DNA of 64,000 bases from Rhyzopertha dominica (GCA_025024175.1 QCXZ01000137.1:15934001-15998000), one strand, 5' to 3'. Numbered from the stretch's first letter, positions 46,201 to 58,827 are shown. The notes: generated by a model not told the origin, from the sequence alone. Numbers and translations are program-made.

Positions 46201-46359
46201 GAACTGAAACAATACCTTATAGCTGGTTGCTGTGGCATTTCCAAAAGCGCATTTGCTTTGTCAGCCTATTTCGAAGAAGACGTCAACTTAGCAAGTTTTA
46301 TAAAGAGCGAATAGTGGGTTTGTAAAAGGCCTGAGATATTGGATGTTTTAGTCCGAGCG

Positions 46360-46569
46360 CTAACGACAGTTTTCGGTACCTAACTTTGCTAATTTATTTT
46401 TGACACTTTTGCTAGCTTGTAAACGGTACATTGCCCCGTCAAACGAGTATAAGTAATCTTTTTTGACATTGTCTGACGTCAATAAATAACGATCTCCTGA
46501 AAGTTCATCGAAGACAAGATCAGGTGTTTTTAATTGTTTATTGCATGTTGTCAACGCTTCTGGCAGCAA
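46360..46569 (-). other. Unassigned minus-strand open frame
   Basis: A frame reading DLVFDELSGDRYLLTSDNVK and YSFDGAMYRLQASKSVKNKL on the minus strand. It looks like real protein sequence, and a TGCCAG acceptor-like site precedes its middle part, but I recognise no family. It may be an exon or a fragment of a large DNA transposon. The stretch 46570-47830 shows nothing else. Confidence 0.3.
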
Positions 46570-47839
46570 AAGGTCTCAAAGTATGGTATTTCAGTGGTCT
46601 TATCAAATTAATTAAATTGAGGGATTCGATAAACTTTTATCGGCATTATTTTGCTGTCTAAAGCTTCCTGACTATTGCTATAGTAATGTTGTAACGAACA
46701 GGGGGTTCCAGAAAGACCGAACACGAAAAGCGATTGTCCTGTCCGATTCTCGTTTGTTCTTTACTGATTTACTTACTTTTCACCAATAAACATGTGCACC
46801 TTAGTTTATTTATCAAATTATTATAACTAGGTATTCTTATTCTTATGTATGTCAGCCAGTTTACAATGTGGCCGCAAAGTAAGGAAGGAATTGAATAATA
46901 ATTATTAAGAAATCCTCCAACATTATTTTTTATTATTTTTTATCGCTCATTTTTATAAGAAAATTGATACGAGGAGGCGGCGGCGTCCCCAAAGCGCTCG
47001 ATAAATATCAACTTTTTATTTTTAATAGACACCACTTATTTTTTTTTCAATTTTTTGATTCCAAGCTTTTTTATGTAACATATTATATTCCTAAAAATAA
47101 GTTTTAAAGCTACAGGTGTTTTAAAAATTTAAATCACCAATACCATATTCTCGAGAAACGGTTCATTGATTTCATCAAAGCAAGCCATGAGCCAAGACAC
47201 ATCATATTATACTGTTACATCATAAGTAGGCTGGGGCGTGATTTATTTTTACGCAGTTTCAATAATTTCTAATCGTTTTTGAAACAGTGTTCAAATTGTA
47301 AGATTATTCAAATTATTAAGATACGACTTACTGGTACGCTTATGATAGTTATGGATGATTAGTTATGGGGACAGAACCCGAATGCAACAAGAAATACTTT
47401 TGCAATCTATTAAATCAAAAATCAAAATTAAATCAAAATGTACGAGATGTTCCANAGAGTTGTAGCCATATCTGGAATTAGAAGTTTTACTAAATACATG
47501 TGAGAGTTGACAGTGACAATCGATACTTTGTTTTTCGCAGTCAATGCATGTATTTGAAAGCTTTTTATATACATGATACTTAACACAACTGAACTGCATA
47601 CCTGTAACTACTGCGTATTACAAGTATTAAGATAACTCCATCCAAGATGGCTTCCGAAGGGCAAACAGAATGCATAAGAAACTGCATTGTTTACATGCCA
47701 GTGTCAGTTTTGCCTTAATATGGCTTATTTTTCATCCATTCGGTATATCTAATAACAATATATAATAAGTGACTACACACTAATTGATGATTTTAAAAGT
47801 TCTATGCACAGCAGCGTAGAACAAGAATTAAATATTGCG

Positions 47840-48190
47840 AAGACGGCAGCGTTTAAAATGTTACCAGTAAATATGTCCTTACACAATGCAAGCCCACCAA
47901 GAATTTAGACACGTTTACAATCTATGTGCCTTGGGGACCATAATTTAGTGTAAAATATTTTTTCGGACGAGTCTGTCTTCTACTTAAATGGAGATATAAA
48001 CACTCAAAGCTACTGTTGCTGGTCTGNCGTAAANCCCCACCGGTTGAGAGATGGCCTTACTCAATACAAAAGGATGGACTACTATCGTAANTAACAACGT
48101 TATAGGATAAATCTTTTTANANGGTAGTTAAATATTACATATTCAAGTTGGAGCATATTTTTTCATTNTTGGGTCTCCCNGTATAATCNA
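47840..48190 (+). pseudogene. Mariner transposase fragment
   Basis: Near 47962-48025 one frame reads FSDESVFYLNGDINTQSYC, the first catalytic aspartate block of the same mariner group as 18001-19061, followed by NPHRLRDG-like sequence. Several N bases lie in this stretch, so the assembly is uncertain here. Truncated on both sides. Confidence 0.65.
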
Positions 48191-48973
48191 TTTTCTTCTA
48201 AGAAATACGCAGCAAAACAAAAAAGTACATGTTTTTTTTTCAGTTTCTTACTTTACAATCACACTGTACACAATTTTGCAGTTTGTTCCGCATTTGGGCG
48301 GTATAATGAAGTCAATTTTACTAACAGACTGTTTACTTAACGCAAATGCACTACTTGTATAAATAACTACTACGGTCGAGCAAAGTATTATCTTAACAAA
48401 ATTAATCCTGAACACCAAAACATGTATACCGTACAGCAAAGTTCCTCCGATATATAGACACATTTATATCCACGACTCCCATTAAAACGTTACGACTCGT
48501 TCAGCGATGTTTTTTTAGCATTCCTTAACCGCCTTAAGTTCTCCACTTTTCACGGCTCCCGACAAAAACTACTAATTAAGACATCAGTAACAAGCGACGG
48601 CTTATACAAATTGTGGGCAATAACTCTCGGCGCGAACAAATCTTTTGGGCGTCAGTTAAACGTTATTAGCTTCTCCAGCTCGTTTGCGAACATCTTTTTG
48701 GGGNGCTACGTCTTCATATTAACATGTGGTGCTTGCTAGAAATGTGTCGGAATTATAAATGTGGAGGCAGTACTCAATCAGCCCGCTGCAAATTGAGTCC
48801 AACAGCTTCATCCTGATGCGAATTGTTAGGGAGGCTGTAGATTTCAACTTAGAAAAGGAGTTCGTGGTACAGGTTTAAATGTTTTTTTTTCTGTAAAACT
48901 TAGTTTCAAATGGACGGTCACTATCATTTTATTTAAAAAATGAAAATAACTAATCATGTATCAATTATTTTAG

Positions 48974-49034
48974 TTTTGGAGGACAACTTGCCATTAAGGA
49001 CGCCGGAGCCGAAGCGACGAAGAAGCTAAGGAGG
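48974..49034 (+). CDS. Penultimate exon of an unrecognised gene
   Basis: Flanked by TTTTAG and GTATGT. The first base completes a split codon; then 20 codons read FGGQLAIKDAGAEATKKLRR and end in phase 0. The downstream exon also opens in phase 0 and continues to a stop, so the pair forms a clean gene 3' end. Composition is more GC-rich than the flanks. I do not recognise the protein; the segment is basic and helix-prone. Upstream exons were not found. Confidence 0.55.
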
Positions 49035-49131
49035 GTATGTTTACTTCCAGCCAAAGTAGCACAAAACAATTTTCAAAATGATTTAAATATCTATTTGAAT
49101 ACTTTTCATTAAACGAATTTTCTAATATCAG

Positions 49132-49215
49132 GCGCGTGCTAGCACCCGACTGAGGGCCCTGGCACTGGAAGATGATAAGAGCCCTCACGCGAAAGGATCA
49201 AATTCCCTTAAATAA
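49132..49215 (+). CDS. Last exon of the unrecognised gene
   Basis: Follows AATATCAG. It encodes ARASTRLRALALEDDKSPHA, then KGSNSLK and TAA at 49213-49215. With the exon before it, separated by a 97-bp intron, the C-terminus is 47 residues, rich in Arg, Lys and Ala. The small intron and matching phases argue for a real gene. AATAAA occurs only weakly downstream. No function is proposed. Confidence 0.55.
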   Translation, partial: ARASTRLRALALEDDKSPHAKGSNSLK

Positions 49216-49289
49216 AGAACTGGCCATATAACAGCCCTTGCCGAATCAATAATTATTAATACGAGTAATTAGTGTAAGTAAAAGAAAGT

Positions 49290-50620
49290 TTCTTTAAAGT
49301 GATGAAGGAATTGAAAACTGCGAAAGTATCCAATAAACAACAGATTAAAACTTGAGGAAGGAAAATGCTAATAGAAGAACAAGATGTAGCACAAATATGG
49401 GAAGAATATTTTCTGGAATCATACAATCAGGCATAAGGGATTGATAATAAAGACGATGTAACAGAAGAAGAAGAAAAAGGAGGAACAATACGAGACATAA
49501 CTATGAATGAAATAAAGGAAGCTGTCAAAAAAATAAATTACAAAAATCTACAGGACATGATGGAATTGCACCTGAAATGATCAAATGCTCAGAGGACGAA
49601 GGGTGGAATATACTACGAATGGTATATGAAAAGATATGACGGACAGGAAAAGTACCGAATGAGAACTAGGGGTAGTGGTACCCATATACAAAAAAGGAGA
49701 CAAAAGAAACTGCTTCGACTTCAGAGGCATCTGTTGAGACATACGAGAGCGTCAGGCTCATAAAAATCATTGAACCGCAACTGGAAATATTTTTAGAACA
49801 GCATACCAAGAACACATATTCACCATTAAACAAATTATTGAAAAAAGCGCTATAAACAAAGTACTCCTGGTATTCATAAATCTAGAGAAGGCATTTGACC
49901 GAATCCCGAAAGATGTAGTATGGAAGAGCCTAAAAAGGCGAGGAGTGCACACTAGACTAAGATTATTGATTGCCAGCATGAAGAAGAGAAGACAAAACAT
50001 AAAAAAGCTTAAAAACATATGGTATAGAAGTTGAGAGAACAGACGTATTTAAATATCTTGGAGTAGTCATCGAGACAGAAATAGGAACTAAGATCGTAAA
50101 ACAGCAAAACTGCTAAGTTTTCTCAACAATAATTTCCTATAGAAAAGAGAGGTTTCAAGAAAAACTAAAATGATAATATGTAAATAATAATAATAACACT
50201 AAAATGTTGTTCGGATCCGAAAGCGAGGTACTAACAAGAGAAAAAAGACAGAGAGTACAAGCGGCATAAATGAGATACCTTCGTACAGTAAAAGGTGTCA
50301 CAAGAATAAATAGAATCCGAAATGAGATAGTAGTTGGCATACAGGCATACAAAAGCAGAATAACAATTCGGGTGGTTTGGATATTTGGTACGCATGATCT
50401 ACGAGAGGCCGGTCAAACAGGTATGGGGCGCCAGAGCTCTGTAAAGGAGAAGAAGAGGAAGAAGAAGAGAAACTTTGGAACACAATGGTCAGCAAGCTCT
50501 TGAAAAGAAACGGAAAGACATCCACAGGGGCAAGAGACCTAGCCGGAAACAGGAAAAAGTGGCGGGCTAGAGGAGGGAGACCTTACATCCTTATACCCCT
50601 AGAGGTAGAAATAATTATAT
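49290..50620 (+). pseudogene. RTE-like LINE relic
   Basis: Plus-strand non-LTR retrotransposon with an internal deletion. First part: TIRDITMNEIKEAVKKINYK (49485-49545), EMIKCSEDEGWNI (49577-49615), then VFINLEKAFDRIPKDVVWKS-like RT sequence (49870-49935) and RRGVHTRLRLLIASM (49938-49982). Second part: VERTDVFKYLGVVIE (50030-50075), KREVSRKTKMII (50140-50180), AA*MRYLRTVKGVTRINRIRN (50262-50325), ending with a basic tail near 50560. The MRYLRRVKGVTRRDRIRN signature is typical of an insect RTE-like family. The YADD region is deleted. Confidence 0.75.
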
Positions 50621-50625
50621 TTATA

Positions 50626-52110
50626 CACTGCTCAAAAAAATTAGGGAACACGATTTTGATAATCTGTAATTGCTTTTCTAACTAGCACTTCAGTGTTTTA
50701 TACTGNTTTATTATTCTTTAGAGTTCTAGTTTCAAGTATCAATTAAAGCTTTGCTGATTATTCAACATATTTGTCATGTATATGTCAAAATGTAAAAGAG
50801 GTCATAAAAACAAAGTGTCCTGAAACCACTTAACACATTGGAATTAAAACAATCAAGAAGGTAGATGTAAATATCACTTTTCGATTAACTACGTGCCTGC
50901 ATGAGTAAAATAAGTCTTTCTAAATAACACTCAAGTAGCAAAAGCCGTTGCATTGCTTGAGGGTGGACGTTCTATGCGTTATGTAACAACTGCACTCCCA
51001 ACTAGTCCATTAGTTATTTGCAGACCTTGCCATAGGTGTCAAGCAACTGGTAGCTATACCGAAAGAGCTGGGACAAAGCAGAAAACAATCGTTCGGGATG
51101 ATAGGTATATTGTTACATCTTCTCTTCGCTGGCGCACTGCTACTGCCTGTGAGCTACAAAACCTTCCTCGAAATGTCTATGGCGTGAAAATGTCTTATCA
51201 GACGGTCAGAAGTACACTGAAAGAAGCTAACTTAGCACCCCGCAGACCTGTCAGCTCCTTGTTTAACCAGAAACTATTTATCATTTGCTTGTGAACATGA
51301 GCAACGACAACTTCAACGATGGAGGATTGCGCTCTTTACTGATGAGTCGCGATTTTGTTTTCTCTTCCTCTTTGCGGTGGTCGTGTTAGAGTATACAGAC
51401 CTCCCGGTGAGCGTTACAGAAATGTCACTGTACAAGAAGTTCATAGATTCGGAGGTGGCTCGGTGATGGTTTGGAGTGGCATAAGTATAGACGGCCGCAC
51501 AGACTTAATATTAAATTTATATAGATATCATACTGCAAGTTTGTGTTTTGCCAATCGCGAACAGTTTCGGCAATAGATTTATTCTGCAGCGGGACATTTG
51601 TAAAATACACACGGCAAATGTTACAAGAAACTTTCCTGACGAAAATTGAATCCAGGGGATGGAGTGGCTTGCCCTGAGTCCAGCCCTAAATTCCATTGAG
51701 TATGCCTGGGATATGCTTGATAGGCGAATTAGAAAACATCCTTTTGCACTGCAGACTCTGCAAAAACATCCCACTGGATGAAATAAGCAACCTTGTTTGA
51801 AGCATGCCGCGACGGTGCCAGGCTGTAAAAGGTGCTCATGCAGGACATACACGATACTAGGAATTTATGTATCCAATATTAGCAATAGAGGTGATACATG
51901 AATTTTTAGTAGGGATCAACACATGCAGTTTTTGGTGCCTTTTTCGAGTTTTCGACCTTAATCATGTTTAGCTATTCATTAAGATTTAATTCAGTGTTAC
52001 ATGTTATTAAATAATGCTTAGACAATAATAAGTAATAATAATACATGCAGTCTGCTAATCAGAGAGTAAATGGCAAGCTGTCAGAGAAGTGTTCCTCTAA
52101 TATTTTATGT
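50626..52110 (+). mobile_element. Tc1-like element
   Basis: Starts after TA with CACTGCTCAAAAAAATTAGG, a Tc1 terminal repeat. The far end near 52088-52110 has AGTGTTCCTCTAATATTTT, a diverged inverted match to it. A broken Tc1 transposase lies between. It abuts the RTE-like LINE directly, so it probably inserted at its 3' tail. Confidence 0.75.
50940..51865 (+). pseudogene. Tc1 transposase (broken)
   Basis: Encodes the helix-turn-helix region (KAVALLEGGRSMRYVTTALP, 50941-51000), then DDRYIVTSSLRWRTATACEL (51098-51160), TVRSTLKEANLAPRRPVSS, the block ending RVYRPPGERYRNVTVQE (51380-51440), FGGGSVMVWSGISIDGRTDL (51450-51510) and, at the end, SMPRRCQAVKGAHAGHTRY (about 51802-51858). The first catalytic block (FTDESRF near 51335-51355) is visible. 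Stops and frameshifts lie near 51290, 51360 and 51575, so it is inactive. Confidence 0.85.
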
Positions 52111-52599
52111 ATCAATATTAAATATACCTAATAAATATAATTTAACATAACATAGTTATAATTCATTGTAGATAAGCATAATGTCAGTTATAGTTTCAGA
52201 GCAGACTGAACTACTAATTTTAATCTAAAAACACATTATTGTCGTCAGGATTATTCCTACATTTTTCGTTTTCGTAAATATTTTCAAAAATTTTTTTTAC
52301 AACTAAGGTCAAATGTTATCAACTCTTGCTTCACTTTATCATTATTAAGAATTGCCATGCACTCAGTTTTCCTGAATAATGGATAAGCTTGAAGTGTTCC
52401 AACTAATGATACCCAGCCAGGTAACCCAATTTAACTAACCCCTCTCAGGTTTATATGTTAAGCCACATGAATCTCTTGATCATGTCGGAAAGATTGCATA
52501 ACGCTTTTGAAAATCGATTATACTATTTACATCTATCTAGTCTCATGATATTCTAAGGCAAAGTCATCTCCAAAGGAATACTTGATAAAATTTAGGTCA

Positions 52600-52760
52600 G
52601 ATGACTTTGCTTGGCAGTACCAGGCTCAAGAAGTGCGCCATCATGATGTAGCCACATTCGTTGTCTTAAATGTGGTGGAACTTCTTTCGATGGTGGTGGA
52701 AGTTCATTTTTTACAAAACATATAAATAACCAGTTAACGACTGCTCGTTCAACTAATATG
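52600..52760 (-). pseudogene. Mariner transposase fragment
   Basis: The minus strand reads KEVPPHLRQRMWLHHDGALLEP, the second catalytic block (VPLxxRxRMWFQHDGAPxH) of the mariner group. Too short to assign further. Confidence 0.6.
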
Positions 52761-52895
52761 TTCGAATAATTATGTTCATCAATTCTTCCACAACAGACAA
52801 ACACCGACAATCGATTTTGGGAATGACTTCATTGTTTCTTATAGAAACTTGCCTATTTATCTTGAAAAAGAAACATATCACAAAAAAAGACTTCT

Positions 52896-52919
52896 AGAAT
52901 AGAATAGAATAGAATAGAA
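52896..52919. repeat. AGAAT pentanucleotide repeat
   Basis: Nearly five copies of AGAAT in tandem. A short microsatellite. Confidence 0.85.
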
Positions 52920-53079
52920 GGACCTGTTCAGTTTACAGTCGTGTAACGCTCGTCTGTGACTCTCCCATCCACAGGGTCGTCTTCGCACTTTTCATTAGCA
53001 ACAGAACAATTTTTAATTCGGATCCGTTCGTAGAAAAACAATAAGGCCGTTCGCGTATACGGTGTTTTGTGAGTCGACA

Positions 53080-53215
53080 TTAATTAATGAGCGGAGTGGA
53101 GAGCGGTGAGTGGCCATTGTGGCCTGATGGGGGCCTAATAGTCCGCGGCTCCCGACTCCGCACGGCCTCCGCCCCCCGCAGGAACAAAGCAAAGTAGCCG
53201 CACCGCCACTCCAAA
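53080..53215. other. GC-rich island
   Basis: Contains GGGGGCCTAATAGTCCGCGG and CACGGCCTCCGCCCCCCGCAG stretches, the richest GC block in the right half, followed by several N bases (53236-53413). No reading frame was recognised. It could be a promoter-type CpG block or conserved element. Nothing else was seen in 52115-53890 apart from the entries listed. Confidence 0.3.
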
Positions 53216-54040
53216 CATCATTAGTTACCCATTGTNTAAGCTAATCTAAAAGGTACNGCAGACCTCAGCACCGGGACCGGGNCGAAAGATGTGGGCGGAA
53301 ATTGCATATACGAAAAAATGGAATGGGNAAAACGAAAGTGCAATTCCGTACGAATGTGCTGCGATGGAAGAGTTTATTACAAGCAAACAAGTTTATCACA
53401 AGCATAAAAACCNAAAGGACTATTTTTTTAAGTTTTAAGATTCAATAAATAAGGTTTATTAATTAAGCAAAGCGAGCAACAAATACAGCTGGATTCACGA
53501 ATCAAGCCCACTACGTCATAATTGAGAACTTGCACGCTGTTGTCACTGCTGCTGGTGATATTGTCGGCAATAATATCACAAGAGAATGAATTGAAAATAA
53601 TTTGACAGAAATTCGACAACACGTTGCCCTGGAAACAGACACGAGAGCCCATAGGGCTGGAGTGCCTGTTGCCGACGGGGGAACGCGTTGGAGAATTGCT
53701 GGAGAATTACTTTCAGATTTACCTAACTCTCATTTTTAACGTAACAAGGAGATACACTGTTTTAATATTATAACTTTGCTCACCTTAGTGTTTATACATA
53801 CATTTTCATTGATATTCGTTTCGATTTAATCGAGTGAAGACGCATGAAGTCTTGTTCCACTCATTTTTAGTAAAATTTGAACTATAATAATTGTAATATA
53901 ATAATTATAACACTTGGTAATGTTTCAGATTTTATTGAGTTTAACCTCTTACATGTTTCGGCTTATTAGGCCTTTCTCAAAGAGTTTACAAAACGAAACT
54001 GTTGCTTAAAGTTAGATGCAGATCCCACGAGCCTCTATAC

Positions 54041-54730
54041 CTACGAGCGGGTGACATTTATGGCAGCGTTGATAAACAAACTAGGGAATTCCACTTGTTC
54101 GTTACAGATATTTTTGTGGGAGTTTTTAAGTGTTCTGTTTATGTGTAGCTGTTCCAATAATCCTAACCTGATGCCGTTTTGAACGTTATGTAATATTTTA
54201 AATCTTTTTTCGTCAAATGTATGATTGAGAGTTACACAATGTTTTGAAAAGCCAGTTAAGTTCCTATTATTTAATATGGATTTTTTATGTTCTTTAATTC
54301 TTTCCTTAAAACTACGACCTGTGCAACCTATATAACTAATGTTACATTCTTCACAATTAATTTCGTATACACCACTTTTGTTACCGTTGTCCGTCTTATC
54401 TTTATTGTTTACTAACAATGCTCCTAAGTTGCTTCTATTCACAGGAATAAACTTTTTATTGTGATTGGAGAGGTATCTTGACATTTTTTCACTAACATTG
54501 CCTATGTAATTTATTGACTGCCATATTTTAACTTCAGTTGAGCTTTGCGAATGGTAAAATTGTGACATTATTAGTTTTGATTGCTTAATACTGATCATCT
54601 TTTCAATCATTTTTGGTTCGTACCCATTTCTTATTGCCAGTTGTTTAATAATGTGTGATTCCTTTTCAAAATCTGCTGTACTTAGTGGAACCTGTAGTAG
54701 TCTGTGAATTAAACTATGAAAAGGTGAATT
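54041..54730 (-). pseudogene. Penelope RT C-terminus + GIY-YIG nuclease, minus copy
   Basis: An uninterrupted frame, better preserved than element 1. It runs from SPFHSLIHRLLQVPLSTADF (about 54665-54727) through the RT C-terminus and the linker VNRSNLGALLVNNKDKT (missing from element 1) to KSGVYEINCEECNISYIGC and SFKERIKEHKK, ending INAAINVTRS at 54041. The RT catalytic half is absent by 5' truncation. The open frame starts upstream of the junction only by chance. Confidence 0.88.
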
Positions 54731-54734
54731 GTGA

Positions 54735-55075
54735 ATTGTGAAGAATGTAACATTAGTTATATAGGTTGCACAGGTCGTAGTTTTAAGGAAAGAATTAAAG
54801 AACATAAAAAATCCATATTAAATAATAGGAACTTAACTGGCTTTTCAAAACATTGTGTAACTCTCAATCATACATTTGACGAAAAAAGATTTAAAATATT
54901 ACATAACGTTCAAAACGGCATCAGGTTAGGATTATTGGAACAGCTACACATAAACAGAACACTTAAAAAAACCCCACAAAAATATCTGTAACGATCAAGT
55001 GGAGTTCCCTAATTTGTTTATCAACGCTGCCATAAATATCACCCGCTCGTAGGTATAGAGGCTCGTGGGATCTGC
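54735..55075 (+). pseudogene. GIY-YIG nuclease, plus copy of the Penelope pair
   Basis: Starts inside the nuclease at NCEECNISYIGCTGRSFKER and runs through HCVTLNHTFDEKRFKILHN to a frameshift at about 54968, where one extra A extends an A run. It lacks the first turn of the GIY motif, so the nuclease would be incomplete even without the frameshift. Confidence 0.85.
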
Positions 55076-56059
55076 ATCTAACTTTAAGCAACAGTTTCGT
55101 TTTGCAAACTCTTTGAGAAAGGCCTAATAAGCCGAAACATGTAAGAGGTTAAACTCAATAAAATCTGAAACATTACCAAGTGTTATAATTATTATATTAT
55201 TAATAAAATGTTTCATTTAGCGCCGTCAAACAAGTCAATTCAAGTTATAATAATTGTGCTTTGATTCGTTCAAAATGACATAATTGACCGAAATTTAATT
55301 TTTTGATTGGTTTTTAGAAACGTCAGAAAATAATCGTTAAATGCCATTCGCATGTCATTCGTCACTGTCATTTAAGATACGGTTTTTGCTAGGTTCCTGA
55401 TAAGAGAAATGTTGTACTATATAACGCATAAACTTTGTCGAGCACTCTTTGAGAGAATGCAACCAATAACAGCTCCTTAAAAAAAGGCGTGTGATTGGTT
55501 TCAGTTTTAAATAGTATTGATTTTAACTCAAAAAATAGAAGAGAAACCGGGCTTATGTCTTTAAACAATGTATGAGTCTACAAGGAGAGATAGACCTTTA
55601 CACGGTATGTTTTGCATTTAAATAAGTACAACGTATGTAGTATATAAGGTCACAGAATCTTGATAGGTACCGACTACGCTTACGACATATATAATTTCTG
55701 ATAGATCCATCTCTCTTGTTGGCGGATTTAACAACTAAGACAGCGATGGTTGCTAGAGGTTTAAATCCGGTAATGCCTACAGCTACCAAACCTCTCGCTC
55801 GTACCATGAGAAAAGTATCATTCTGTCTTTTGTATTTCCGAATCTAACCTGCGACTAGAGTTGGCGGTTACCTTAATCTTATCATTTCTATTAGATTTGT
55901 CACCTCTGAGTGCATGCGTATTTATTGTAATTCTTTATTTTACCCGCTGTCTGTTCAAACTAGTATTCGCGTTATTTATAATACACTCTACTAAGTTATT
56001 ATTTTTCAATCAATCTTTTTCAAGACCTGCGATTTCATTATGTCTGGAGGGAGGTAAAA

Positions 56060-57130
56060 CTTAGCTCAAGAAATGGTACTGAAACTACTTCAGTATTTTG
56101 AAATGGACAAGAAGAATGAAGATCCAATATTACCACCTACTGCTGTTTATGAAGTACCTAGTTTTTTTTAAATCATGATAAAAAGTAGAGGGTGGCATAT
56201 GCTTTTGGTATCCGCGGAGATACAATCACACTCATAAAGCTGCCTGAGACGAAATCATAAATTTTTAAAAGCCCTGGAAGTCACAGTTTCGTAGAAAACC
56301 CAAAACCACAGTTCTTGATGAAGAATCTATTAAGAAGGAAATTCGGAACACTTTCTATAACATATGTATATGTCGACCGTACGTTATTTAAATTTTTGTT
56401 ATAATCACTGAATTGAGAACTAGAGGTTAAAAAACTTATTGACATTTCTGGCTGAAAAATGTAATATTGCTGCCTTTGCTTTTTAATAAAGTATATTAAA
56501 AGTTTTAAATCACTCTTTCAAAGCGATGTTATTTTTTATGAAATCTAGATATTTTCATACTGACCGCTAAAAGATCATGGAAGATGTGTCCAGAAGCCAG
56601 AAAGATTTGAAGGAAAAGGTAGGCGCAGGAAGTTCGCAAGGGTTTGTGTAGGATTTAGATTTAATGTTCGCCTCCAAGTCTAAAAAATAAACTGGTACCA
56701 CCGTGAGACAATAAGCGAATTGTTCTTGAAATGTACGCAAAAAAAATTAACATCCGTCCTGAGTTATAATGGATAACGGTCGGTATCACAGTGCTGTTCA
56801 CGAAAATATCCACTCAGTTCATGCACAAAAGCAGCCATTATTATTGCGATGTACTGATTTAGACGCTACCACATTTAAATCGGAACTACTAAATAAAGTA
56901 AAAGTTCACAAATGTGAAAATAAGTATGTGATTGACGGGCTTTTACTAAGTAGTGGTCAAGAAGTTTTAGGTCTGAATCCGTTTCATTGTAAAATGACTG
57001 GACACAGTTCAGGATTCCACATTATGCCAAGGTTTAAATGGTTGATGGTTACTCTAAATCCAAAATGAGTAGATTAAAACTTATCTTCCAGTTGTTCACA
57101 TTGGAAATCAAGAAATTGTTCAACAGGGAA
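56060..57130 (+). pseudogene. DDE transposase relic (Tc1/mariner superfamily)
   Basis: Blocks in several frames: MVLKLLQYFEMDKKNEDPIL (56072-56130) and RRKPKTTVLDEESIKKEIRN (56292-56350) in the N-terminal helix-turn-helix part, VGAGSSQGFV and LMFASKSKK (56620-56690), then MDNGRYHSAVHENIH (56769-56815), the second catalytic block, and QEVLGLNPFHCKMTG (about 56960-57003), which corresponds to the PPYHCxxNPIE third block with the glutamate region changed. An insect family with VMDNxxYHS signatures. Several stops. Confidence 0.7.
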
Positions 57131-57339
57131 AGGTTTAGCGCTTCAGATGTTGTTTCTTTGGATAGATGACTTAGATAGGTCCGTTCATCTCATTAAAAAT
57201 AATAGTTTACTACATTTTTCAATAAATACACATTAGTAGGTATATGACTCATACTATGTGCTATGAAATAATTGATTAGATCCTTTGACACACTTAATTA
57301 TGGTGATGTTAAAAAGCTTTAGATATTCACCAAGGCTTA

Positions 57340-57680
57340 TTCCCTCCTCAATAGGTGTAGGCGCGCTTTATAGTATCCCCCGCCGAATTAAACTAATTAA
57401 TGATTATTACCGACAACAAAGCCCCTAATTCACACGAATACAGCTTATAATAGTCCTCCCCGAAACGGGCCTTTGTGGAATTCCACCCGCGCCGAAAGCC
57501 TAGGAAATTTTTTAAACGCCCGCGTTCATTAAGGTTTCTTAGAGGCGCGGTTTTGTGTAAGTCTAAAATATTAATTTGTTGCTTTTTATGAGAACCACAA
57601 TTAATAATGTGGGCCCGGCCGGTTAATGCCTTTTGTTGTCGTTGATGGGTGAATCGATTCGCAACCGTAGGCTATTTCTG
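57340..57680. other. GC-richer non-coding island
   Basis: Contains CCCCCGCCGAATTAAACTAA, CCACCCGCGCCGAAAGCC and GTGGGCCCGGCCGGTTAATG interspersed with TTAATTAA-type homeodomain sites. No frame or splice signal was recognised. A good candidate for a conserved non-coding element. The flanking 57690-58800 shows nothing else. Confidence 0.3.
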
Positions 57681-58827
57681 GTGATTACTTGTAGATCTAG
57701 AAACGACGCGATTCTTTGCAGATACTTTGCGGTCTAAGACCAAAGACTGTAATATAAGAAAGTTTGGTGGCAAATTTTTTGAATCGTACGGCATTATTGA
57801 TGTAAAAAGGTAAGCCCAATAAAGCTATGTTCAGAAGTGGTGACGACGCTGCGTTTACTTTTCTTCTACATGTTGCTTAAATAACGAAAAAGAAATTAAA
57901 AAAATGTGTAATCAAACTTAGTTTGTGCCGTGTTGCTTCACCCTGAAGAACTTGCTGACTACTGGCATTCCCAGGAGTACCACGCAAAGGTGAAACTATA
58001 CACGTAAACTGTACTCAAAATATAATGTATGGTGCATGTTTAACATTTTGAGAATGTATATTAATTACAGAGACAATTCTGTGACTACGTCAGTAATACG
58101 ATTAGCACTTAATGGTAAAGTTCGTTTCAAAAGATTATGGAGAGAATATGGAACTTCTAATACGCCACTTTATATTTTCGTATAGGTTGTTTTATTCTCA
58201 TTAATACAGGCTAAAACGTGTTTTTGTATTCATGTTTTTGTTTTAAAAACCGTTGTTCTTCATAGATCTTGGAGGTTCTACCCCCTCCCCCCATGCGCAC
58301 GCTACTAACTATTTCATGCAATATTCATGTAAACCTAATTCCTACTATTATATTTGTCCTTTTTTGTGCATAGGAATTTTCCCTTCATCGTGGCTCTTTT
58401 TGTTAGTGTTTCAGTATTACGGATTCTTAAATTTTGCAGCGTTTATAATGTTTAGTTATTTATCCTGACTGACCAATTTCCAACTTTATAGAAAACATTT
58501 TTTCATCATTGTGTAGTAGGCTTTCGAAAATTTTACTTCCATTAGGCTTTTCAGGGATTACTTCATCCAATATCGCTTCCGAGGGGTTCTTTTCTTGAAG
58601 GTGATGTTGAATTTAAAACAATATTTTCCTCAAGGAGCTCTGGAGTAGAAAGTCTGGATTGGCGATGCGATAGACGATTGTCACCACCTTGACCTGTATG
58701 CGACTTACCTTTTTTGTGCACTGTATAGCACTATCACTATCACCACTGAAGCATTTACTGTCGAGCAGTAGGTCACGTAGGTCTCACCCCGGACCTGAAC
58801 TGAGAGCAACGGGAGATCTATGCAATG

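Larger units (their letters stand above)
53895..55245. mobile_element. Penelope-like element 2: two truncated copies head to head
   Basis: Bounded by identical TATAATAATTGT at 53883-53894 and 55246-55257. The left part is a minus-strand copy (3' end out, coding to about 54729); the right part is a plus-strand copy (coding from about 54735, 3' end to 55245). Both end in the same terminal repeat as Penelope element 1 (for example the 150 bp around GAGGCTCGTGGGATCTGC). The 5' ends of both copies meet at about 54730 with a short GAATTGTGAATTGTG junction. A single 12-bp duplication around the pair indicates insertion as one unit. Confidence 0.88.
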
